33,856 nucleotides of DNA from NCBI GenBank assembly GCA_003427395.1, contig BFEA01000050.1, positions 4,293,581-4,327,436 of the forward strand. The letters run 5' to 3'. The position numbers and the translations under genes are program-made. Position 1 is the stretch's first letter, and each line of letters opens with the position of its first letter. The notes under the pieces are model-generated. The model had not been told where the DNA came from, ran no database searches, and saw only the letters and a list, made by a program, of their open reading frames with translations. The DNA comes from Chara braunii. Taxonomy: Eukaryota > Streptophyta > Charophyceae > Charales > Characeae. Below, piece after piece: positions 10,154 to 17,290 of this stretch.

Positions 10154-10700
10154 CAGTCCTTTTGTCTCTTCGCCACTTCATCTTGTAATCCTCCAGCTTC
10201 CTCCTCTTTCTTAGCAGCCTCCTCTTTCTCTCTCTTGATGCATTCCCGCTCCTCAATTTCTCAAGACATCCATGACCACATCTTTTCCACCTTATCATTC
10301 CTATGATCCCTGTAATCAAGATTCCACGATCGCCGGTTGTTACGGCCAGAATATCCCCCATTGTTGTAGCCTCCACCTGATCCACCATTGTTGTTCTTGT
10401 AACCTCCACCAGATCGACCATTGTATTCTCCGCTCCCTTAACTATTACGAACGTCCTGAGAGGATTCCTGATACGACCTAAAAACGGCAAAATCGGTGCA
10501 GAGCTTGAAGTCGATGTCTGGTTAGACCTGTTGAATTGGCTCGCGAGTCGCTCCATATCGCGCATCCGTGTCCGACATTCCCGAATGAAGTGTCCTAGTC
10601 TACTACAATAATGGCAGAGTCTCGGGTCTATATACGAGACCGGTAAGAGGAGAGATGAATAGACAGTAGATGAGAAGAGTAAAAAAATAGAAAAGCAAAG
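10154..10700 (-). pseudogene. PLE-linked CCHC zinc-knuckle / Gly-rich / coiled-coil ORF
   Basis: On the minus strand a retroviral-type knuckle CHYCSRLGHFIREC (CX2CX4HX4C, 10575-10616) is followed by RTRMRDMERLASQFN and a Ser/Thr linker. The best reading then shifts frame into a Gly/Asn/Tyr-rich tract (GGYKNNNGGSGGGYNNGGYS) and an RNP-like basic stretch. After a TGA comes a strong coiled coil, EIEERECIKREKEEAAKKEE, up to the MITE. CCHC plus Gly-rich plus coil suggests an RNA-binding, multimerising ORF1/Gag-like protein. It lies between the pseudo-LTRs and on the same strand as the nuclease and RT, so I assign it to the PLE. The long upstream part (10700-10868) is hydrophobic and low-complexity and is probably not coding. 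Confidence 0.6.
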
Positions 10701-11000
10701 CAAAGGACAGAGGAGACGAAGAAGAAGAGTGCACAACGTACTCACAACCGGAAACATAAACGATAGAAGGTAGTCAAAGAATATAATAAATAGATGGGTG
10801 GACACACAATCACACAATCGTAGTACTATTGCTACGTTGGTTGGTGCGTGAACTAATGTTGTGAACATCAGTCAAAGTGAGCAAACAAGTGTATGAACAC
10901 GTGTTTGTTTCACAAAGAGCACCATACATAGAGCACACCACACGAGTGAGAAGATAGAGATAGAACCGAGCGCAGGTACCACGTCGAATTGAAATCATGA
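10701..11000 (-). other. PLE 5' leader, no gene seen
   Basis: Between the 5' pseudo-LTR and the CCHC frame. Pyrimidine-rich on the minus strand, with a 10-bp palindrome AACACGTGTT near 10895. I see no domain or convincing start codon. The element's own start may lie near 10630-10700 or in the pseudo-LTR. Confidence 0.4.
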
Positions 11001-11572
11001 AACACAGACGCGACCAGGCAAGTGGACCCTACACCGTGTTTCGGTAGGTCGCCTGTCCGGCTTCGTCAGGGGTCAGTCTTGCACCTAGCGCGAGATGAAA
11101 AAAAAGTATTATTACGAATCTTATATACGTCTACGCCGCCTCAATGTCATATAGTACTGTCGAACCAACACAGTCCATGGATCTACCCGAAGTAACTAGA
11201 ACAAAAAACAATAACCCAAGAGAACAACTAATTGGGATCTACATAGGGCACAAAAACAGAGACCAGAGGAAAGTTTTTAAAAGATCGAGAAAAAATATAG
11301 CGAAGTCGAGGCAGGCCGGCAGAGAATCAGACAAGGGTACTAGAAAAGGTTACAGGTAACTGGTTCAAGACTTGGACAGTCAACAAGGAAGGAGATACCA
11401 GACAGTCAGTAGCAAAAAGGAGGTAGGGAGTTTGAGTCCAACAAGTCAAAAAAAGAAAAAGGAAAAAGAAAAAGAAAAAGAAAAGGAAGGAGAACGGGAA
11501 AAAATATAGTGGGATCAAATCTCAATAGTCACAAAAAGAAAAACGCTGTAACAGAAGTGCCCACCAAATCCA
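11001..11572 (-). repeat. PLE pseudo-LTR, 5' copy
   Basis: Direct-repeat partner of 5365-5931, same orientation, with scattered substitutions and small indels in the A/G-rich part. Identity stops at about 11572 (CCCACCAAAT), where unrelated flanking DNA begins, and at about 11001, where the internal region begins. In element orientation this is the upstream copy. Confidence 0.92.
11025..11074 (-). ncRNA. Hammerhead ribozyme motif, 5' pseudo-LTR copy
   Basis: Same layout as the copy at 5389-5438. Stem I is GACCC (11070-11074) with GGGTC (11025-11029), the core a consensus CTGACGA (11063-11069), then GAA (11040-11042), stem III ACA-CGG-TGT (11031-11039), and A at the cleavage position (11030). 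The core here is intact, but three substitutions spoil the 5-bp stem II that the other copy retains, so activity is doubtful. Orientation matches the element's coding strand, as expected for Penelope-like hammerheads. Confidence 0.82.
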
Positions 11573-12140
11573 TGACTTTTTCTTGACCGTTTTGATGGGG
11601 GGAAAAAAACAAACTTTATTGTGACAACAAGGAAGAGCGAACCAATGGTCACCTGGTATCTGCTCCTATTTTTGAGTTAGAGAGGCTCGCTGTACCTCTC
11701 GCCAAATGGCGACATCTTGAATGTGTCGGGACCACTTGCTGGTGCAGTCACATTCAGAACATTGGCGTTTGGTGAGTGCTGCAGTGAGGCCCAAAGTACA
11801 CATTAGAGAGATGGTTATGTTCTGGAGTAGAGACAAACTACGTAGGAGCTGAGATAATGGACTTTCATTTTGTTCCGTTCATTTTGTTATTTTTTTGTTG
11901 CCATTTACTCTTTAGTTGAATAGAGAGTGAGCACGATTTTGTTTTTGATGGGTTTTTAGTACCGAGAGGATTTATTATCATTTATGTTTGATGGAGGGCA
12001 TAGTAACCTGATTTTGATTTTTAGATGATTGTAAATCCGATTTTTTTTCTTCTAATCTTTAGTTTTCGAATTTAATATTTTGGATTTTTCTATTTGATTT
12101 TCTCATGACAGCTAGCTTTAGTTTTTTCAATTCTAATTAA
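11573..12140. other. Intergenic/intronic, no gene seen
   Basis: Unique-looking DNA. The first 300 bp are of mixed composition, and the rest is AT-rich with T-runs. I see no coding frame, RNA gene or repeat in it. It may be intron of the host gene whose exon lies at 16337. Confidence 0.5.
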
Positions 12141-12470
12141 TTCAAGAAAACGGACTCATGAACGAATTCAAAATTTTCCGAATCATTCTCGATTTGATCC
12201 TATCATGTTGATGATCGTAAATCAAAGTTTCGCCTCTGATCTCGAATAATGTTTTCTATTTTTTTAGATTCTCAACGAACTCGTGAAGAATAATCCACAA
12301 ACCTGATTCAAGACAGTGGGATCATGAATGATCTCCAAAATTTCTGAATAACTCTTTATTTGTTCTTTTCATATTGACGATCGTAAATCAGAGCCTAGTC
12401 TCTGATCTTGAATAGTGATCTCTAACTTTTTAGAATTTCAGTGGTCTCGTGAATTTGTCGAATCTTGTTT
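12141..12470. repeat. 166-bp tandem pair, AT-rich
   Basis: Two diverged copies, 12141-12306 and 12307 to about 12470. Both open TTCAAGA, carry CATGAA, GATCGTAAATCA, CTCTGATCT-GAATA and TCTCAACG/TTTCAGTGG-like blocks, and close with CTCGTGAA. Non-coding. Confidence 0.8.
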
Positions 12471-12544
12471 TTCCTGATGTTTATACTAGCCTAAGAACGG
12501 TATTCTAGTGTTTTGTTCTTGCACTGGTCGTTGTGATACACTCC

Positions 12545-14175
12545 TATTTGAGAGGGGTTACTAGTGGGCGGGAGGTGACGCGTCCTGCTGGCGAGGGGGT
12601 TAGTCGGTAGGACTGAAATAGGGCATAGCAACAACGAAGATGGTGGCTCCGCTGTGATAAGTCTTGCCGGAGGGGGGTCAGGGGGAGTGTTCAGGTGGTT
12701 TGGGGTTGTTGAGGACAACCGGTGCATGGAGGAAGTCGGGCATTCCGAAGCCTTAGTTGTCGCGGTGTGTTCAACAGATTATCGGACGGTGGGTTATCGC
12801 CATTATGTCCATAAGGTTAGGGTTGGCCGATGCCAGAACGACGCTGGTCGGAGCTGGGTTTTGGTTGCGCTGCCCTGTAACCAGAGTATGCGGGGGTTAG
12901 AGGCCTGGTAGAGAGATCTGGGGAACTACCGAGGGTGGAAGGCACTCCAGTGGCTAACCACGAGCTGGTATTAGGACGACGCGGGTCGGAGCTGGGTTGG
13001 GTCGCGCCGCCCTGTAACCCAGCGGTTGGGGGCGTGAGGCTTGGAAGAGCCTGGTGTCTTGGATATGTGGGTCGAGGCAGCCGTAGGATAGTCGGTTGAT
13101 AGCATTGGGGCAACAGGTTTTTGTTTATATCGGCTTCCAGATAATCCCAACGGGTTTTCATTTTTCATGAGTAAGTTTGATTTGTTTTCGGGTGGTCGTG
13201 AGATCGCTTCAGGATTCTGGGGGCTTCTTGCCACTCACTGTAGGCTTCTTTGATGCAGTTATATTCATAGATATGTGGTGGTTCGATGACAGAACGTTGC
13301 TGGCTGGTATTGGAAGTAGAGGGTGGGATATCAAGCGTCCTACTAGTGAGGCGGCTTGCTGGTGGGATGGAAATAGGGTACAGCAGCAGCGGAGATGGTG
13401 GCTCTACTGCGGTAAGTCTTGCTGGAGTGAGGTAAGAGGATGGATGGGGGTTTCTGGGCCGTTCTCTGAACTTTTGCTTACGTGAGTGGGAGAAGTAGAT
13501 GGTGGGATAACAAGCGTCCTACTAGTGAGGGGGCTTGCTGGTAGGATGGAAATAGGGTACAGCAGCAGCGGAGATGGTGGCTCTGCTGCAGTAAGTCTTG
13601 CCGGAGTAAGGTAAAGAGGATGGATGGGGTTGTCTGAGGCGTTTCCTGAAGTCTTGCCTATTTTCTGAATTTCGCCATAGTAATTCTTAGTCTGGCTTCA
13701 ATTTTTTCTTCGTCAAAGCCGGGTAATGGCCCCGGTACCCCAAACCTTCAAAGTTGTCTTTCAGTTGCTTCTGGTGGTCTCAAGATGCTGTTATATTCAT
13801 AAATCTGCGGCCAGAACGACGCTGGTTGGTGTTGGAAGTAGATGGCGGGATATCAAGCGTTCTACCAGTGAAGGGGCTAGCTGGTAGGATGGAAATAGGG
13901 TATAGCAGCAGCAGAGATGGTGGCTCTGCTGCAGCAAGTCTTGCCGGAGTGAGGTAAAGGATGGATGGGGGGTTCTGAGACGTTTCCTGAAACTTTGCCT
14001 AGGTGAGTGGGAGAAGAAGGTTGGATATCAAGCGTCCTACTAGTGAGGGGGCCAGCTGGTAGGATGGTAAGAGGGTACAGCAGCAGCAAATATGGTGGCT
14101 CTGCTGCAGTAAGACTTGCCGGAGTGAGGTAATGAGGATGGAGGGGGGTCTGAGTCTGTTCCTGAATTTTTGCCT
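12545..14175. repeat. Higher-order tandem repeat array (~180-bp units)
   Basis: A core unit (ATCAAGCGTCCTACTAGTGA, GGTAGGATGGAAATAGGGTA, CAGCAGCAGCGGAGATGGTG, GTAAGTCTTGCCGGAGTGAG) occurs at about 13318-13496, 13497-13660, 13840-14015 and 14016-14175. A more diverged version lies at 12555-12690. The units alternate: the 1st and 3rd end GTGAGTGGGAGAAG, and the 2nd and 4th end CCTATTTTC followed by a longer tail with GCCCCGGTA. The period is thus a dimer of about 500 bp. A linking segment (GTTATATTCAT, AGAACG-CGCTGG, TTGGAAGTAGA) precedes each dimer. Between 12790 and 13100 a separate GTCGGAGCTGGGTT motif is duplicated. Confidence 0.85.
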
Positions 14176-14342
14176 ATTTTCGGTAGCTTGTTTGTATCTC
14201 TTAATCTAGCTCTTAGCCAAAGCCGAGTCGTGGCCCCGGTAGTGCAAATTCTCAATTTTTTCCAGATCCTATGTAATTTTCTATATGGGATGCTGGGCCC
14301 GGTTCCCAGCACGTGTTGCTCAAAAAAAAAAAAAAAAAAAAA
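14176..14342 (+). mobile_element. 3' end of an unclassified retroposon with A-tail
   Basis: The last repeat dimer runs into CCAAAGCCGAGTCGTGGCCC and then GGGCCCGGTTCCCAGCACG, and ends in about 22 A residues (14321-14342). This has the shape of a LINE or SINE 3' end. If so, the whole 12545-14320 array may be its repeat-rich 3' UTR. No coding domain supports a class. Confidence 0.45.
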
Positions 14343-14387
14343 GATGGAGGGCCAAGGCCGAGCTCCTTTTTTTTATATACATACATT

Positions 14388-14434
14388 GCGTCCTGATGAG
14401 TCGGTGAAACTCCGACGAAACAGTTTGTCACAGC
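14388..14434 (+). ncRNA. Free-standing hammerhead-like ribozyme motif
   Basis: CTGATGA (14393-14399) is followed by a perfect 5-bp stem II GTCGG/CCGAC (14400-14404 with 14412-14416) around a 7-nt loop, then GAA (14417-14419). A minimal stem III ACA-GTT-TGT (14420-14428) and C17 at 14429 follow. Every core nucleotide of a hammerhead is present. The weak point is stem I: the bases next to the core do not pair, and only 14388-14389 can pair with 14433-14434. It may be a truncated copy of a Penelope-type or other retroelement ribozyme. It is on the opposite strand to the PLE copies and differs from them in sequence. Confidence 0.6.
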
Positions 14435-14516
14435 CCCGTTTGTTGTCCTCTTCTCCCTCTCTGCCTAAGGTTTACCGGACAACTCTGTTTGACTATGTAA
14501 ATATGTAAAAGTCCAG

Positions 14517-14940
14517 GTTGTTGTAGAGGCTGGACTATAGACAGGTGAGAGTCACCTTCAGCACTCGGCCATGTGGTAGAGCCCCCCTAATCCTATGGGA
14601 CTCCCTCCCAACCTACCACTCCCGTAATTTCTTCCCGGTGCACTCCTACTCCCACTATCCTACCTCAATGTCTACGACTCAGGATCGTCACCCTCCAGTC
14701 TGGGGGTGACCTGACCAAACAGTGGTTGCAGGCAGGGCTAAGCTGAGCCCCACACACCCCACTTAGCCCTGATCAAGGCATATTCGAGCGAGCCTCGCAA
14801 CCCGGGTCCTTCAGAAACTAGGCATAGACGTTTCTCTACAAGTCCGAACTCTTACTACAGGGCTGAGGCTCAGTTCGAGGTTAGTGCAAGCGGCCTCTGG
14901 ACAACTAGCTAGGCGGGGGCCTACATCAGTCTCTGCCATT
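14517..14940 (-). repeat. Dispersed repeat R, copy 1
   Basis: Similar to 33043-33400 in the same orientation. Shared + strand landmarks are GTTGTTGTAGAGG at the left end, CTACTATCC/CCACTATCCTACCTCA, GACCAAACAG, GGCAGGGCTAAG/CAGGGCTAG, and CGAGCCTC. Copy 2 ends on the minus strand in CAA repeats plus a poly(A) run, so R is probably the 3' part of a minus-strand retroelement. The CCHC fragment just upstream on the minus strand (15050-15504) may belong to it. Confidence 0.6.
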
Positions 14941-15049
14941 GGGGCCTTCAGACAGCAGGGTGCCTGCTCAGCTCACGCTTCTACCTGTCTGTCTATGTCC
15001 GAAGGCCTAGCATGAGCAACTGCAACTCCTACTGGCTGTTCCCTTTTGG

Positions 15050-15504
15050 GTACCGATGCACAGGGCAAAAGGGAGCAATGTGGTTGGGGTCACCACAATG
15101 ACCACACTTTAAGCACACTGGTTGGCCTCAAGCCGTTCCTTCCATACTTTGTAATCCATGTTCATTTTCTCCCATGGCCTGCCTTCCTCAAGTCCTGGGT
15201 GAGCTGGATATGGCCTGCAAACCTCCACCTATTCCCCCACTGAAGGGAGAACCACATCTGCCTTGAGGGGAACCATTACCCCTACATCCCGCGTAATAGC
15301 GTCCTTCGCCACTTCTCACTTGGGCGCCAGGTCCTTTACATCTACCTCCACCTCTACCTCGGCCTCCTCTTCTTCCTTGTCGCCCTCCCCTACGGGCTGC
15401 AGCGCCTGCGTAGTCCCCTCCCTGCGGTACTCAGCTGCTGTTTTGGTCTTCCAGTCCGTAGTGTATGTTCTCGTAGGGTATTGCTTTGACTCACCCTTCC
15501 TCAA
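15050..15504 (-). pseudogene. Retroelement ORF1/Gag fragment with CCHC knuckle
   Basis: On the minus strand CGHCGDPNHIAPFC (about 15064-15105) is a CX2CX4HX4C knuckle followed by PVHRYPKGNSQ and a stop. Upstream, in another frame, is MDYKVWKERLEANQC. Before that, in the 15504-15316 frame, comes an acidic Glu/Val-rich stretch ending DVKDLAPK. A W-K-E-R helix just ahead of a CCHC knuckle is what LINE ORF1 or Gag proteins show. At least two stops and one frameshift break it. It is not the same protein as the PLE or Ty3 knuckle. The family is uncertain. Confidence 0.5.
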
Positions 15505-15611
15505 ACGTGACTAGAAAGCTGTCTTTCCTCTCTATGCTTCCGGATATCGTCTTGTTCTTCCACCGACCTCCTTTCTGCAAGTCCTTCTACCTTTATCATT
15601 GTTGAGAACAA

Positions 15612-15723
15612 GTGGTGGTGGTGGTCGTGGAGGAGGAGGAGGGGGAGGAGAAGAAGAAGAAGAAGAAGAAGAAGAAGAAGAAGAAGAAGAAGAAGAAGAA
15701 GAAGAAGATGATGATGATGATAA
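15612..15723. repeat. (GTG)/(GGA)/(GAA)n/(GAT)n microsatellite
   Basis: A compound trinucleotide tract: GTG repeats, then GGA, then about 20 GAA units (15649-15709), then GAT. Long Glu- or Leu-rich frames across it are products of the repeat and not evidence of a gene. Confidence 0.95.
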
Positions 15724-16336
15724 TCATCACCATAACAACAATGATAGTAATAGAATAAGTGAAGGTACGAAGATGAAGCGAAGGGACAACACAAGTGGCT
15801 AACGGGAACCCCCACTTTTCAGCTCTTGGGTTAACCTGTCCAAAACTGAAATTAGGGTTTGGGGGTCAAATTTTATGTTCTTTTGGTGTCCACTCTTTGA
15901 ATTGGTGGCAAGTTTGATTAAAGGCCCTAATAAAATAAAATAAAAAAAAGGCCCTTGGGTTTTTCTATAAATAGCGTGACAAATTGTCTGAAAATTTACT
16001 AGGTCTCTGCTAACCATCTCTTGATTTCCTTTTACAATTGTTTTGTTCAGTTAGTCTTCCCTCGCATACATCAAGCTGGCAATCATCTATGGGTGTTATT
16101 CTCCTTTTATCATCATCACACTCTGTCCGAGTCCGTCCATGAAGAAACTGGGCGCAAAGCCGTGCAATGGTTCTGCTATTTTTCATTATAATCTCTTCAT
16201 AATCAAAACATTGGGCACTGGACTAGTTTTTTTTCTGAAAAAAATCAATAATGCAAATCATCATTATTGTCAATTATTGATGAAAAAGATGATCAGCGTT
16301 CTATGCACAACCATTTCTTCAATTGTGCGCCTCCAG
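15724..16336. other. Probable intron upstream of dynein exon
   Basis: AT-rich, with no repeats or domains that I recognise. The last 40 bases before 16337 are pyrimidine-rich (CCATTTCTTCAATTG.. CTCCAG) as expected of a 3' splice site. I cannot identify the preceding exon. Confidence 0.45.
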
Positions 16337-16492
16337 TTCCCTGAGCTTGTGGAGGGGCATGTCGTTGTCTTGGATTTACAGGAGGTTGATAGGTTCCGGA
16401 AATGCCAACACATTCTGCGATTCATTCGTGGAGAAGGGTGGGAGCGACATCACTGGGCGCAATTGTTTGTGATAATGGGCTTCCAAATCAAG
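16337..16492 (+). CDS. Internal exon, cytoplasmic dynein-2 heavy chain-like (partial)
   Basis: A 156-bp phase-0 exon candidate between an AG (16335-16336) after a pyrimidine tract and a GT at 16493-16494 (AAG|GTGACA). It encodes 52 residues beginning FPELVEGHVVVLD, then LQEVDRFRKCQHILRFIRGE, ending HHWAQLFVIMGFQIK. The block 'E-D-x-x-K/R ... IL+++RGE ... HW..LF.++G' is what I know of the linker (DHC_N2) region of cytoplasmic dynein-2 heavy chain, the retrograde motor of intraflagellar transport. A single exon cannot exclude another dynein class. Seed plants lack these genes, so the host should make cilia or flagella. The flanking exons must lie beyond large, transposon-filled introns. The in-frame ATG at 16139 is upstream in presumed intron and is not the gene start. 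Confidence 0.6.
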
Positions 16493-17030
16493 GTGACATT
16501 CTCTTTGTTTAATGGTGGCTTTATAAGGTCATTGTGTTCCCTGCTCTATTTGACTCTTGTTTGTTCTTTCTTGCAAATTCAAACATAAAGACAGAAATGA
16601 GGTGGGAGATGTGAACATATAAAAAATCCGGGAAATGTACAATGTGGTCAGGGCTCAGGTTAGGAAGGCCCGTGCCAGCAAAGGAGAAGGTACAATGCAG
16701 TCATTTGAAAACACCAAAGGAATTTAAGAGAAAACGAAGCATCATAACTTTTGTTTGTATTAAACCACCAGTACCTTTCACAGGCAAAGGTTTCCAACGT
16801 CTTGTATACAACCATAATTTCTGGACGAATAGTGCTACCAGATCAAAATAGTTGGCGGCGCCAAGCAAAGATAACGAAAATGCGCCCGGGTCAGTTTGAT
16901 GCATACTTGCAACCGCACTGTACGCCGCCGTGCGGCGCGACAGCTGCTCGTATGCCGTACCAGCAGCAGTTTCCTTTTTTTTTGTGTTGCTGTTTTGTAG
17001 ATACAGAAGTGTTATGAAGGGAACCTGTCT
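16493..17030. other. Probable intron downstream of dynein exon
   Basis: No domain recognised. It holds one copy of the TTAAACCACCAGTACC motif (16760-16775), the end sequence of the MITE family seen at 33416. No opposite end was found nearby, so this may be a solo end or remnant. Confidence 0.45.
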
Positions 17031-17175
17031 CCAGGGGAGCAGTGGCTGAGGCTCTTCCAGCCCTAATGGGAAGAGGCGTGTGTATTAGTGTTGTAATCAT
17101 TGCTATAATTGAAGCCTTGGGAACTGGGCCCTTTAAAAAAAAGAAAAGAAAAAAAAAAGAGAAAAAAAAAAGAGT
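17031..17175 (+). mobile_element. Short retroposon-like sequence with A-rich tail
   Basis: A segment starting around GGGGAGCAGTGGCTGAGGCT and ending GGAACTGGGCCCTTT followed by an A-rich run with G interruptions (17136-17173). The first part is faintly tRNA-like (GTGGCTGAGG), as in SINE heads, but I cannot fold a full tRNA-like unit. Confidence 0.35.
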
Positions 17176-17290
17176 TGACCACCTAAGGAACACTGTCAGA
17201 TCTTTTTCAAGTGCAGTCGACGTACAGATTTTTCTTTCCGTCCAATCGGGCATGAGAAATAGCCTCAAATAGGTGTCTGGGACATCAGTC

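Larger units (their letters stand above)
5365..11572 (-). mobile_element. Penelope-like retroelement, permuted GIY-YIG/RT type, degenerate
   Basis: A minus-strand retroelement bounded by two direct repeats (5365-5931 and 11001-11572) that act as pseudo-LTRs, each with a hammerhead fold. Between them, 5'->3' on the minus strand, come a CCHC/Gly-rich/coiled-coil region, a SAP-like segment, a GIY-YIG nuclease and a Penelope-type RT (PKHKDVAKWRP, FDVKEMFTTLP, GIPMGKSSSPALA, LVDD). Penelope-like elements are known to carry GIY-YIG endonucleases, pseudo-LTRs and hammerhead ribozymes. Classical members have the nuclease C-terminal, whereas here it is N-terminal, as in the permuted (Chlamys-type) clade of green algae and protists. 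Many stops and frameshifts, and a MITE at 9798-10153, show it is inactive. The assignment is strong, the clade name an inference. Confidence 0.88.

Noticed and set aside
10700-10868. Membrane protein N-terminus fused to the CCHC knuckle
   Set aside because: The hydrophobic stretch comes from a pyrimidine-rich leader; it has no conserved features and varies in frame.
15501-15815. Poly-Leu, poly-Glu or poly-Asp proteins around the GAA tract
   Set aside because: All three strands/frames of a trinucleotide repeat stay open; nothing protein-like flanks it.
16139-16588. 149-codon complete gene starting at ATG 16139
   Set aside because: Only 16337-16492 looks like protein; sequence on both sides is low-complexity and the exon has good splice borders, so the full ORF is accidental.
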